Of a DNA stretch of 44,513 nucleotides, positions 1 to 7,667 are shown one piece after another. Within the stretch, counting starts at the first letter, position 1. Each line of letters begins with the position of its first letter. The notes under the pieces are model-generated. The model ran no database searches and had not been told where the DNA came from. It saw only the letters and a program-made list of their open reading frames with translations. Source of the DNA: Candidatus Bathyarchaeota archaeon (lineage in GTDB: Archaea > Thermoproteota > Bathyarchaeia > Bathyarchaeales > Bathycorpusculaceae). A program made the translations under genes and the position numbers. The stretch is taken from positions 1 to 44,513 of the forward strand of contig JAOZHU010000037.1 of NCBI GenBank assembly GCA_026014705.1. The letters run 5' to 3'.

Positions 1-264
1 ATTCAGGAGGAAGCTACTTCGCCGCTTATCAGAAAACCCGTGCTGGTGATTAGGCTTTCCACTGAACGCCCCGAAGCAGCAGAAGCAGGATTTGCCAAAG
101 TTGTTGGCACTGAGAAACACCAAATACTAACAGCCATAAAAACAGCAATAGAAAGCAAGAAGCAACTGCCCGAGAAATCACCATTCGGAGACGGAAACGC
201 AGCACAAAAAACCACACAAACCATCAAAAAAGAACTCTTTTCAGCTACTGCTAGCCTGTCTTAA
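1..264 (+). CDS. wecB: UDP-N-acetylglucosamine 2-epimerase (non-hydrolysing), C-terminal end only
   Basis: The frame is open from base 1 to the TAA at 262-264, so only the last 87 residues are present and the start lies outside the window. The fragment opens with IQEEATSPLIRKPVLVIR, followed by STERPEAAEAG, KVVGTEK and SPFGDGNAAQ. This is the family's conserved C-terminal UDP-binding segment (typically SGGIQEEA, then KPVLVLR-x-TERPEA, then a PYGDG-x-A motif). The enzyme interconverts UDP-GlcNAc and UDP-ManNAc in the cytoplasm, feeding surface glycan or N-glycan synthesis. Seen: the motifs. Known: the family role. Inferred: a link to surface glycosylation, which fits the GT-C and dolichol-phosphate sugar transferase genes further on. 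An alternative reading as a related nucleotide-sugar epimerase is possible but less likely. Confidence 0.85.
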   Translation: MQEEATSPLIRKPVLVIRLSTERPEAAEAGFAKVVGTEKHQILTAIKTAIESKKQLPEKSPFGDGNAAQKTTQTIKKELFSATASLS

Positions 265-372
265 ACCCGTCCACTCAGTCACATATGCAAAAACAAAAGA
301 AACAAGAAAATGTTAATGAAGAGGAAGCTCAAAGGAACGTGCCAACAATCGCACTATCAAACTGTTTATGAC

Positions 373-1377
373 CTACTTCATATATACCAAAAAGACCAAA
401 TCATCTTTTTCTCGTTTGACTTCTATGTGGGCTATTTGGTTTTTGTCTAATATTTCGTCGCAAATTACTGATTCAAGTCTCCGAGCTATAGAATAATTTA
501 TAATTTCATCATCTTCGTAAAGTTTAGCACCCTTCGTCAATTTCATTATTTGCAATGAGTTATCTCTTGAATAATCTGTGGAGCTTTGAATTCCCATTAT
601 CTGCTCCAGTTTACTTGAAAGTTTGCACGGGTCCAATTCTGATTGCTTCGTGTTGAGCAATAGGGTATTGGGGTCATCAAAGAAGAACATACGCCCATCT
701 TTGGCTCTTTTAACTTTTTTGTAAACCTTGCCTTTATTCCATTTTTCATTCCACTTCAAGAATGTCGTTATTGGCAGATATTTGTCAAGAATATAGGGCT
801 TGCTTCCAATCATCATTCCTATTGACACATGGCGTGGGGCATAAACGAAATAGATTTCCTTTTCAGGATAAATATTGAACAATAGAGCTGCAGACAATTT
901 CGCATAGTCTCTGCAAACAGCCAGTTTCCTATCAAGAAGAAAATCTATCGAAATGCTTTTGTCAAGAATATGGAGAGCCTCTGATAATGGAATATTTCTG
1001 TAGTTAGTAACCATAAAAGCAGTAATAATAAACAATGTTACAGTGACTGTCATGGATATTGCAAATGGCCACCATGCAATTGGGAAGTAGGCGGTGGCTC
1101 CAAAAAATACAACGGGTGGGATAGTGGACAGATATGAGTAGTAAAGGAGCGGATATCGTTCAAACCAATAAGTCATCTTGTTATTGTGCCATTCGGATAT
1201 GTTTGTTAACGTTTCTCTATCCGAAGACCCAGTCAGCCTTTCTGCAAGCTTTCTAATCTTCCTGTTTTTTATCTCCGTTAAACTGGGGCAGACTCCGTCC
1301 TCACATGCACGTTTGTACCTTTGCATTGCCTTATCTTCGGTTTTCTTTTTGATAGACATGATGCGCCCTATTCTCAC
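373..1377 (-). CDS. Membrane protein with transglutaminase-like cysteine peptidase fold
   Basis: A 334-aa protein. The N-terminal 80 residues are charged, two hydrophobic segments span about 84-104 and 105-125, and a soluble domain follows. In that domain a Cys (C155 in AVCRDYAK), a His (H183 in PRHVSIG) and an Asp (D198 in YILDKYLP) have the order and spacing of the transglutaminase-like catalytic triad. The pattern resembles the archaeal DUF553/UPF0252 transglutaminase-like group. That family assignment is from memory of motifs and not from a search. The GTG at 1377 is the longest start and an ATG six codons in (1359) is equally possible. It stands alone on the minus strand between two intergenic gaps. 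Substrate unknown; a membrane-tethered peptidase or transamidase is inferred. Confidence 0.6.
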   Translation of the reverse strand: MRIGRIMSIKKKTEDKAMQRYKRACEDGVCPSLTEIKNRKIRKLAERLTGSSDRETLTNISEWHNNKMTYWFERYPLLYYSYLSTIPPVVFFGATAYFPIAWWPFAISMTVTVTLFIITAFMVTNYRNIPLSEALHILDKSISIDFLLDRKLAVCRDYAKLSAALLFNIYPEKEIYFVYAPRHVSIGMMIGSKPYILDKYLPITTFLKWNEKWNKGKVYKKVKRAKDGRMFFFDDPNTLLLNTKQSELDPCKLSSKLEQIMGIQSSTDYSRDNSLQIMKLTKGAKLYEDDEIINYSIARRLESVICDEILDKNQIAHIEVKREKDDLVFLVYMK

Positions 1378-1487
1378 ATAGTATGAAAAACGAACTTAAG
1401 TATATCGTTAATAATGTCTGCCCGCCGTCGCTGTCTGTTTGTCAATCTGCCACTTGATAGTAGTCTTTCAAATAAACGCTTAGAATT

Positions 1488-3089
1488 CTACGTCTTCTTG
1501 TTGCTGGTTTGCAGAAGCCTTGCATTGACAATATCACCTAAAATCGTTAACCCAGCGTCTTTTACTAACCCCATTTCTTCAAGAGTCTTAACCAGTGCTG
1601 GGTCACTGACTTTCTCTTTTCTTGCAATTCTGGAGAAAACATCACGTAGCGTGGAGTCTTCTTTAATTTGCCTAAACGGTTTGCCTGCCATACTCCTAAC
1701 AAAAAGCGGGTATACTGTCAATGGATTATCTCTAAAAGCTTCGTCTATTCCACTCAAATTGGCGGGGACCACCAAGTTTTCAAAATTGATATCATAGGCT
1801 GCAGCCAGTAGAAAACCAATAGCTAAATTCTCACTAAAGTTCCAGATATCTTTGTAGTTTACAACCGAATGCCCTACACTCTTGTAGCACTGACCGTTTT
1901 CTGGGAAGATTTGATAATCAACGTGCAAATTTGGCTCGCCTTTTGACATATCGAACCGCACTTGATGAAGGAAAGTCTGACCTCCCTCTCTAAAACCGAG
2001 CATAACTAGAGCTCTTTGTCTTTCAGCGTCAAAGTCGTAGCTCGGTTTATTTTCTAATAATAGTGGCGCTCCAAATGCGAGAAACAAAGGCAAGTCAAAG
2101 TTGACCCCGTTGACAACTATTCTTTCCTTTATTCCACTTATGAAGGCAAAACAAAACCAAGGTAATGGAGTGTAGTCTCTTAGGTTGACTGGGAGCGGAA
2201 GATAACTTGTAAACAAATGGTCATTTTCGATTCGTTGGAACAAGTCGAAGACGCACTCCCAAAGACCTTTACTTCCAACATTGAGGTTTTTCCGTTTGAA
2301 CTGCCCCAGAGAATTCATGTTGAGAGAAAGGGTTCGGCGGTATTTCAAATCGTACACAAGCAATCCGACTATTACATCGGAGTGCTCTTTTCTCTTGGAA
2401 AACACTTTCGGCCCAATTACGAATGCGCTGAAACATATTGCCAAATTCGCTTTTTGGCTTTCCGAAAGAATGGCGCTAATGTCACTAAGGCTAGTTCTTT
2501 CCTTCGAAATGAGTCTAAACTCATAGTCTTTTCCTCTTAGAAGTAGAATTCCAGCATCGTAGAATATCTGACATAATTTGGTGGTTAGCATCCCGATGTT
2601 CTTTTCTGAGAGAATCCAATTCTTCTCGAAAGACACGATTTTTTTGAAGCCTTTTTGGAAATTTTCCAGCCTATGCTGACTTATTATAAACTCTTTTATT
2701 TGACCACTAAACAAGTCTACAATTTCTTTCTGTATGTCAAAGTATCTGTTCGTGTCCTCTACGTATACGAAATCTGAGCCGTCATCTTCTTTGTGAGGGA
2801 TACTGTGCAAGTGAATAACATACGAGAAAAGCTCTGGCTCTGATGATGATATAACAATTTCTCCAAGCCCTTTTTTTAGGGTTAGCTCAGCTACTTCTGG
2901 TGGATTTTCCTTGTTGTTAAAACTTATATTGATTTCTACTATTCTGTAACCTTCACCTTTTAGTCTTTGAAGTCTCTGCAAATCACTTTCGATCAAAGCA
3001 GCTCCTGTCCTAAAATTACATTGCGAGTTTGCCACAATTCTTGGTCGCCATTCTCTTTTTTCACTCCTCAAATACCTTGCAAACAGCAA
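1488..3089 (-). CDS. Unrecognised 533-aa protein
   Basis: I do not recognise this protein. It is soluble in appearance, with no signal peptide and no convincing membrane segment. The middle contains hydrophobic beta-like stretches (for example PLFLAFGAPLLLENKPSYDF), and the last 60 residues are charged and helical, possibly a small winged-helix or helical tail. TTG at 3089 is chosen because a GGAGAGG purine tract lies 5-7 bases upstream and an in-frame stop closes the frame farther up. Bases are AT-richer than in the neighbouring ribosomal-protein operon and codon third positions are mixed. The upstream gap (3090-3516) contains structured repeats, so a regulated leader is possible. No partner gene is evident; the transglutaminase-like gene lies just downstream on the same strand with a 110-bp gap. 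Confidence 0.6.
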   Translation of the reverse strand: MLFARYLRSEKREWRPRIVANSQCNFRTGAALIESDLQRLQRLKGEGYRIVEINISFNNKENPPEVAELTLKKGLGEIVISSSEPELFSYVIHLHSIPHKEDDGSDFVYVEDTNRYFDIQKEIVDLFSGQIKEFIISQHRLENFQKGFKKIVSFEKNWILSEKNIGMLTTKLCQIFYDAGILLLRGKDYEFRLISKERTSLSDISAILSESQKANLAICFSAFVIGPKVFSKRKEHSDVIVGLLVYDLKYRRTLSLNMNSLGQFKRKNLNVGSKGLWECVFDLFQRIENDHLFTSYLPLPVNLRDYTPLPWFCFAFISGIKERIVVNGVNFDLPLFLAFGAPLLLENKPSYDFDAERQRALVMLGFREGGQTFLHQVRFDMSKGEPNLHVDYQIFPENGQCYKSVGHSVVNYKDIWNFSENLAIGFLLAAAYDINFENLVVPANLSGIDEAFRDNPLTVYPLFVRSMAGKPFRQIKEDSTLRDVFSRIARKEKVSDPALVKTLEEMGLVKDAGLTILGDIVNARLLQTSNKKT

Positions 3090-3246
3090 GAGGCCTCTCC
3101 GCTGATTAGTGCCTCAACTGTTTGTTTTTGTCCAATTTTAAGCGTTGAATCAACGAAACACAATTTGAATATTTGAAAGGTGGTTATAATCATTTGCTAA
3201 ACGGTAGTGTTGTAAATTGGTTGGTAAATTTGTATGTTAATTTGTG

Positions 3247-3266
3247 AATTTGTAAATTTACAAATT
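3247..3266. repeat. 20-bp perfect palindrome
   Basis: AATTTGTAAATTTACAAATT equals its own reverse complement over all 20 bases. It is preceded by two looser copies of the same AATTTGT word (3226-3250). It lies about 160 bp upstream of the TTG start of the unrecognised gene on the minus strand. It could be a dimeric-regulator operator or an AT-rich termination element; no protein partner can be assigned. Confidence 0.6.
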
Positions 3267-3299
3267 TCGTTAAGGTTCATTAAGGCGGTTTTGCCCTGC

Positions 3300-3443
3300 T
3301 GAACAGTGCACATGGAGGTGAAACTCACCACAGCAACACTGAACCACGCATGATGGGCTGTTCTGCAACAGCGCCTTGCACCAGCATATTTGGCGCCTAT
3401 TAGTGGTTCAATGCAGAAACCTATGGAGGGTAGGTCCGCACAG
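3300..3443 (-). ncRNA. Candidate structured RNA or structured mRNA leader
   Basis: Perfect inverted repeats cluster here: GGTGA-AAC-TCACC (3317-3329), GCTGTT-CTGC-AACAGC (3357-3372), GCGCC/GGCGC (3371-3375 with 3392-3396), and an enclosing 8-bp pair TGAACCAC/GTGGTTCA (3340-3347 with 3403-3410). A TATA-like CCTATTTAAAGG at 3469-3480 would place a minus-strand transcript start near 3443, which is why the minus strand is favoured. It does not show the signature loops of SRP RNA or RNase P RNA that I would expect. It may instead be the long 5' leader of the 1488-3089 gene. Strand and boundaries are inferred. Confidence 0.25.
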
Positions 3444-3516
3444 CCTCTTTCAGAACTATACAAAGCGCCTTTAAATAGGGGGGCTATAGAAAAAAATTCA
3501 CAACAGCGCACAAAGC

Positions 3517-4293
3517 TTAGGATATGTACGTGGTTTTCTTAACATCCTGCTTCCGCGACTCCTCAGCCTGCAAAACCCGCTGCTCCTCAATCTTCTGCAA
3601 CCGCGAAACCATCCGCTCAGCCCTCGCAATATCCTCATCCAAACCCGCCAAATCCACACCCAACCCAAACGCCCCATTCAAAACCTCCAAAACACTCCGA
3701 GCAGCCAACGGATCAGGCAAATAACCACGCGTTTCACCCAACAAACACAACGCGTCCATACGCTTAAACCGAGCCAAACCCAAAATCAAACCCGCAGTAC
3801 CCACAATCGGACTCCCCGAATCACTAACCACCGCACCAGCACCCAACGCCTTCTCAAGCACCCCTTGCCCAGTAGCAGCCACATAAACCTTCGGCTTCCC
3901 CTGAGCCTCCACACGGTAACCCCCAATAGTCACAATCGCCACAACACCATGCCGCCTAGCAAAATCCAACATACAATCAGCAATCTCATACTGACCCTCA
4001 ATAGTCTGCGATTGACTATCACCCGTGAAAAAAATAAAATCACGCCCACCAACAACAGGATTCCGCCAAAAATAAAAAACACCACGCAACAAACGCACAC
4101 CACCACGCTTATTCACAAGCACAAAATACGGAAAATGCGGCGAATACAAAAACCCAAACCGCTGCGCACCCAACCGCTTCACCAAATAACGAACCGCAAT
4201 CTTACCCACCAAACCCAAACCCGGCAACCCAGCCACCAAAACAGGCTCCCGAAGCGCAACACTCAAACGCTCCTTAACATAAGTCTCCTTCAC
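3517..4293 (-). CDS. PAC2 family protein (proteasome assembly chaperone-like)
   Basis: A 258-aa soluble protein. The N-terminal part carries the PAC2 family pattern: PVLVAGLPGLGLVGKIAVRYL (residues about 18-38), a central DFIFFTGDSQ and VAIVTIGGYRVE, and GTAGLILGLA near residue 170. The last 40 residues form a charged helix, probably a coiled coil. Archaeal PAC2 proteins are related to eukaryotic proteasome assembly chaperones 1/2 and are regularly found in this operon. A role in proteasome assembly is known only for some members and is inferred here. GTG at 4293 is the start; its GTGA overlaps the stop of nop10, implying translational coupling. It is the last gene of the five-gene operon. 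Confidence 0.85.
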   Translation of the reverse strand: MKETYVKERLSVALREPVLVAGLPGLGLVGKIAVRYLVKRLGAQRFGFLYSPHFPYFVLVNKRGGVRLLRGVFYFWRNPVVGGRDFIFFTGDSQSQTIEGQYEIADCMLDFARRHGVVAIVTIGGYRVEAQGKPKVYVAATGQGVLEKALGAGAVVSDSGSPIVGTAGLILGLARFKRMDALCLLGETRGYLPDPLAARSVLEVLNGAFGLGVDLAGLDEDIARAERMVSRLQKIEEQRVLQAEESRKQDVKKTTYIS

Positions 4294-4460
4294 GCCGCTT
4301 CACACTCCCGCTTCAACGCCAACCGATACCGAAGATACTTATCATCAGGAGAAAACTTCGCCGGATGCGGAACACGCACCGCGCCACCACAAAAAGAACA
4401 AACATCCACACGCAACGTATAACGCCCACAACCCACGCACTTCCGCAGCAACCAAACCAT
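4290..4460 (-). CDS. nop10: Ribosome biogenesis protein Nop10
   Basis: A 56-aa protein beginning MVWLLRKCVGCGRYTL. It has two zinc-ribbon Cys pairs, C8-x2-C11 and C21-x2-C24, followed by the conserved archaeal Nop10 segment with HPAKFSPDDKYLRYR near the C-terminus. Nop10 is a core component of H/ACA ribonucleoproteins with Cbf5, Gar1 and L7Ae, acting in rRNA pseudouridylation. The ATG at 4458-4460 lies five bases after the stop of the aIF2-alpha gene, and its TGA overlaps the GTG of the PAC2 gene. Size and order are exactly as in other archaea. Confidence 0.95.
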   Translation of the reverse strand: MVWLLRKCVGCGRYTLRVDVCSFCGGAVRVPHPAKFSPDDKYLRYRLALKRECEAA

Positions 4461-4465
4461 ACCCA

Positions 4466-5254
4466 CTACTTCTCCCTGCGAAAACTACCCTGCCCACCAG
4501 CCGCAACCACATTCTCCACAACACGCTCAGAAACCCGCTGCAACACATCCTCAGCACGCTTATAATTCTCAGCCGCAACCTCAACACTGTACTTAGGCGC
4601 AGCAACAACATAAAACCGCACCTCAGCATCCTTCGCCTTCTCAGCCTCAGCCGCACCCAAAAACGCCTCCTGAATCACCCGAACACCATTAGGCTTCATA
4701 CAACGAACCTCAATCACACCCTTAACCTTCACCAACTTCACACGAATACGCTCAGCCGCAACCTCAGCAAACGCCTTAGCCAAAACCTCAGGCACACCAA
4801 CCGCCGTTAAAACCTCAGCACCCTCACGCGAAGCCCGCTCAAAACCCTCATACAAACCAAAAGCCTCATCAATCACCTTCCCAGCCTGCGCATAAACCTC
4901 ATCAACCGACAACCCAACCTTCTCCGCCACACCACGCAACAACGCATCAGCCTTCCGCTCAGTCTTCCAAGACTTAATCTTCTCAATCTTCTCCCGCTTA
5001 GTCACACGACGCAACGACAAATCAATATGACCCTTATCCAAATCAACCCGCAAAACCTTCAAAACAAGCTTCTGACCCTCACGCACAAAATCCCGAATAT
5101 TCCGAATCCAAGAACTAGAAATCTCAGAAACATGCAACAAACCACGCTTACCAAACTCATCCAACTTCACATAAGCACCATAATCAGTAACAGACTCAAC
5201 CGTAACAATAACCAAATCCCCAACTTCAGGCCACTCAACACTACCCGCAGACAT
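4466..5254 (-). CDS. eif2a: Translation initiation factor aIF2 subunit alpha
   Basis: About 262 aa. An N-terminal S1/OB domain (residues about 10-85; VTDYGAYVKLDE, GLLHVSEISSSWI) is followed by the helical middle domain and a C-terminal alpha/beta domain ending near residue 250. This is the standard three-domain layout and length of archaeal aIF2-alpha, which with the beta and gamma subunits delivers initiator Met-tRNA to the ribosome. The serine phosphorylated in eukaryotes would fall in the HVSEISSSWIR loop. ATG at 5254 is preferred to the TTG one codon upstream because AGGT precedes it. It lies 11 bases after the eS27 stop. Third codon positions are almost entirely G or T. Confidence 0.95.
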   Translation of the reverse strand: MSAGSVEWPEVGDLVIVTVESVTDYGAYVKLDEFGKRGLLHVSEISSSWIRNIRDFVREGQKLVLKVLRVDLDKGHIDLSLRRVTKREKIEKIKSWKTERKADALLRGVAEKVGLSVDEVYAQAGKVIDEAFGLYEGFERASREGAEVLTAVGVPEVLAKAFAEVAAERIRVKLVKVKGVIEVRCMKPNGVRVIQEAFLGAAEAEKAKDAEVRFYVVAAPKYSVEVAAENYKRAEDVLQRVSERVVENVVAAGGQGSFRREK

Positions 5255-5265
5255 CAACCTCTGCC

Positions 5266-5469
5266 CTACTCAAACACCGCAGTCTTCTCACCCTTAATCC
5301 GAGCCCGACCACCACTCGGCTCAGCCAACACCTCACCACACACGTTACACTTAACCACATTCACAGCATTACTATAAAGCAACTGCTCATTACCACACTT
5401 AGCACAACGCACACGAATAAAAGCACTAGAAGGCTTAGGAATCAAATCATTCCACTCACTCACACACAC
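5266..5469 (-). CDS. rps27e: Small ribosomal subunit protein eS27
   Basis: A 67-aa protein with a zinc finger of two Cys pairs (CAKCGNEQLLYS and CNVCGEVLAEPSGG) and the usual C-terminal KGEKTAVFE-like tail. Length and motifs match archaeal S27e. The start is one of two in-frame GTG codons (5469 or 5463). A GGGAGGCGA ribosome-binding tract precedes both and the sequence cannot choose firmly between them. It sits between eL42 and aIF2-alpha with gaps of about 11 bases on each side. Confidence 0.95.
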   Translation of the reverse strand: MCVSEWNDLIPKPSSAFIRVRCAKCGNEQLLYSNAVNVVKCNVCGEVLAEPSGGRARIKGEKTAVFE

Positions 5470-5480
5470 TCGCCTCCCAA

Positions 5481-5756
5481 CTACCCTATAACCAACTTAC
5501 GCAAACGAATACCATCCTTATGCCGCATATAACCACACACTTTGCATTTAACACGCAAAGTCTGCTTCTTAGTCGTCTTAGCAAACTCATGCTGCAAAGG
5601 ATACTTCTGCCCACCATAACCCCTCTTCTCACGCTCATGATGACGCTCACCCTTAGCCAAAGCCCTACGCTTACCAGCCTTATACTGACTAACAGCATGC
5701 ACCTGATGAGCCTTACACTTAGGACAATAAGTCCGCACTTCCTTAGGAACATTCAT
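5481..5756 (-). CDS. rpl44e: Large ribosomal subunit protein eL42 (L44e)
   Basis: A 91-aa basic zinc-ribbon protein with CPKC at residues 11-14 and CKVC at about 71-74. It also has the family's GERHHEREKRGYGGQKYP segment, which places a basic loop at the ribosomal E site. ATG at 5754-5756 is the start. It is the first gene of the operon eL42-eS27-aIF2alpha-nop10-PAC2, with its TATA box about 45 bases upstream. Length is typical for archaea. Confidence 0.96.
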   Translation of the reverse strand: MNVPKEVRTYCPKCKAHQVHAVSQYKAGKRRALAKGERHHEREKRGYGGQKYPLQHEFAKTTKKQTLRVKCKVCGYMRHKDGIRLRKLVIG

Positions 5757-6064
5757 ACCAATTCACATCTAACTTTCCAATACAAAAAACACACGCACTC
5801 TTATACTTTTTCCGTTACTCCACCAAAAACACGCAACACCACAACCCCGTTACCCACTGGTGCACTCTCAGCCTCACCAATCCCTCCAAGCATCATCAAC
5901 AAATACAATTGCACCCACAAAATAAAGCCTAACCCACAAACATAGCTGAAACCCGTATTACCCATCTACCTCAAATTTAAGCGCCACCTACCACATTACG
6001 CATCCTTTTTTAAACCGCGCACCCACCGTTATTAACACCATAAAACAAGGTTTGATAACACAGA
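5757..6064. other. Divergent intergenic region between the ribosomal operon and the archaeosortase gene
   Basis: A 308-bp stretch, A/C-rich on the top strand, with no gene I can support. It holds the minus-strand TATA box of the eL42 operon (5801-5810) and, for the plus-strand gene, a TTTTTTAAACC tract near 6006-6016 about 50 bases before the GTG start. No tRNA or repeat was found in it. Confidence 0.6.
5801..5810 (-). promoter_or_regulatory. TATA box of the eL42 operon
   Basis: Minus-strand AAAAGTATAA, about 45 bases before the eL42 ATG. This would put the transcript start near 5778 with a leader of about 20 nt. Confidence 0.55.
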
Positions 6065-7144
6065 GTGCAAACCATACGCTCAATCCTAACAAAACACAGC
6101 AACACACTATTGAGGCTAACTCCCCTACTGGCTTTTCTAGCCCCAATAATTTTGCTTTACGCGCTGAACCCATCAGACCCACTACTGCACCCAATAGACC
6201 CACGCCTAACATTTACCGCACGCGAATCATTTGAAGTAATGTGGAAAGGCAGAACCTTCCAACTGTTCTTCGTGTGGCTAATAGCCCTAGAACTCATTCT
6301 CGACTGGGAAAAACTACAGGAAAACAAGCTTGCAAAACTCTTCTCATTCAGAACTATAGCTTTCGCCGTAACACTGCTGCTACCTACACTTTACATGATC
6401 ACATCTAATTACTATAGACTGAACAGCAACATCGCAGATTTCGCCTTACAGAACAACGTTCACAGGTGGAACCTCATACCTCTTGCCACCGAATACCTTG
6501 TTTACGCGGCTCTTTTCTGCGCAATAGTCCTCTTGTGCTTCAGCGTTAAAGGGTTAAAGATTTTCTCCGTACCCCTCTTCTTCCTAACCATTGTAGGCGC
6601 ATTATACGCTATAGACAACGTTTACCCCTATGGAGAATTCACGCCGTTCCAGCTTCTTGTCCCAACAACCACCATGCTTGCCGCCGCAGTTCTGCAAGCA
6701 ATGGGTTACCGCACAGACCTCTACATCGCCAACAACATGCCACATCTAACCGCAATCGACCCCAACACACTGAAAAGCGCCACTTTTGATGTAGCTTGGC
6801 CCTGCGCAGGAATCGAAAGCCTCCTCATCTTCACCGTCGTAGCATTGCTGTTTCTAAAGAGAATGCCCCTATCTTGGAAGACAAAGGTGGGCTATTTCGC
6901 GGTAGGCGCAGTGGTAACGTATTTAGTTAACGTTTTGAGGATAACAGCAATTTTCGTGATTGCCATGAATGGCGATTGGAGACCGTTTCACGATTTATAT
7001 GGTCCGTTGTATTCGATTGCATGGATAGTGGCTTATCCATTGATAATTCTAGGCAGCCAAAGCTTATGGCGTAAGCTCAAGAAAACTGGAAACGACACAA
7101 TGCGCTCTACGAGATCTCAACCGCCACAGCCAAACCCTGCTTAA
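6065..7144 (+). CDS. Exosortase/archaeosortase family membrane protease-transpeptidase
   Basis: A 359-aa integral membrane protein with roughly eight hydrophobic segments. The three catalytic residues of the exosortase/archaeosortase superfamily can be placed: Cys247 in AWPCAGIESLLIF, Arg292 in NVLRITAIF and His309 in RPFHDLYGPLYS. The AWPCAGIES context resembles the archaeosortases I associate with Thaumarchaeota/TACK archaea. Such enzymes cleave a C-terminal tripartite signal (short motif, membrane helix, basic tail) and attach the protein to a lipid. The GTG at 6065 is used. Its last 38 bases overlap the 3' end of the convergent gins51 gene. Its substrates are not identified; candidates are the surface proteins at 25.5, 28.5, 37.7 and 42.1 kb, though none shows a classic PGF-type signal. 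Confidence 0.8.
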   Translation: MQTIRSILTKHSNTLLRLTPLLAFLAPIILLYALNPSDPLLHPIDPRLTFTARESFEVMWKGRTFQLFFVWLIALELILDWEKLQENKLAKLFSFRTIAFAVTLLLPTLYMITSNYYRLNSNIADFALQNNVHRWNLIPLATEYLVYAALFCAIVLLCFSVKGLKIFSVPLFFLTIVGALYAIDNVYPYGEFTPFQLLVPTTTMLAAAVLQAMGYRTDLYIANNMPHLTAIDPNTLKSATFDVAWPCAGIESLLIFTVVALLFLKRMPLSWKTKVGYFAVGAVVTYLVNVLRITAIFVIAMNGDWRPFHDLYGPLYSIAWIVAYPLIILGSQSLWRKLKKTGNDTMRSTRSQPPQPNPA

Positions 7145-7667
7145 CCAGAACCTTCGCGTTCTCCACAGGCAAAGACGCTACGTCTTCAGCCGTGAACGGC
7201 CCATAAGGCTTCATGTCTGCGCCAATGATGGCTGGAATAGCCTTAACAAAACGCAAAACAACTCTTTTCCGCGGTTTCGCCACGCTAACTTTTAAGACTT
7301 GCCCCATTAGCAAGTTCTGGGCGAATTTCTGGTAGGCTTCCGCGAAAGAAACATAACCTGCACAGATTTCTGTTTCTTCGGCAGTCAACGAATCGGAAGG
7401 CATTTTCTGTCCTTCCCCAACTACTTTCACCAGTTTCTTGTACCGTGCCCAAACCAACTCTTGCAACATGCGCTTAACATTTTGCAATTCGCGCTCAAGT
7501 AACGCTGCTTTAACGGATTTGCGGTCCAGCATTCGAGTCTCTTCTCTTATGCGCTTCACGTAATCGGCAACTTTCACGTAAAAGTCAGGGAGCAAACGCG
7601 CCAGTTCAGCACCTTCAATCTCCTGCTGCCAAGCTGCACAGAGTTCAGCGTACACTTTATGACACAT
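7107..7667 (-). CDS. gins51: GINS complex subunit Gins51
   Basis: About 186 aa from the ATG at 7667. A longer frame to 7757 exists, but that extension lies inside priS and does not look like the family. The N-terminal helical A domain (LLPDFYVKVADYVKRIREE) comes first. A short C-terminal B domain ends the protein (VKAIPAIIGADMKPYGPF, then AEDVASLPVENAKVLVKQG). This A-then-B order is typical of the Gins51/Sld5-Psf1 type. GINS binds MCM and GAN/Cdc45 in the replicative helicase. The ATG overlaps the end of priS by 11 bases, suggesting coupled expression. The 3' end overlaps the convergent archaeosortase gene by 38 bases. Confidence 0.85.
   Translation of the reverse strand: MCHKVYAELCAAWQQEIEGAELARLLPDFYVKVADYVKRIREETRMLDRKSVKAALLERELQNVKRMLQELVWARYKKLVKVVGEGQKMPSDSLTAEETEICAGYVSFAEAYQKFAQNLLMGQVLKVSVAKPRKRVVLRFVKAIPAIIGADMKPYGPFTAEDVASLPVENAKVLVKQGLAVAVEIS

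Larger units (their letters stand above)
3090..3516. other. Gene-free stretch with palindrome and nested hairpins
   Basis: No convincing gene. The left part is AT-rich with repeated AATTTGT words and a perfect palindrome at 3247-3266. The right part (about 3284-3443) is GC-richer and contains several perfect inverted repeats. Minus-strand TATA-like sequences sit at 3469-3480 (CCTATTTAAAGG) and near 3137-3144. Either could start the mRNA for the gene ending at 1488. A 104-codon minus-strand frame across this stretch looks fortuitous. Confidence 0.6.

Noticed and set aside
285-371. 28-codon plus-strand frame after the epimerase gene
   Set aside because: Too short, Lys/Gln/Glu-rich and without a ribosome-binding site.
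3300-3443. SRP RNA or RNase P RNA
   Set aside because: The expected conserved loops and universal sequence blocks are not present, and the size is too small.
3197-3511. 104-codon minus-strand frame in the structured gap
   Set aside because: No ribosome-binding site, unusual composition (Cys, Ser, Thr runs) and it coincides with inverted repeats that better explain the sequence.
3865-4656. Plus-strand and alternative-frame ORFs opposite PAC2, Nop10 and aIF2-alpha
   Set aside because: Shadows caused by the G/T-biased third positions of the real minus-strand genes; their products are Thr/Asn/His- or Leu/Arg-rich.
5486-5752. Second minus-strand frame across the eL42 gene
   Set aside because: Offset frame of a clearly recognised ribosomal protein; Val/Leu/Ser/Arg-rich nonsense.
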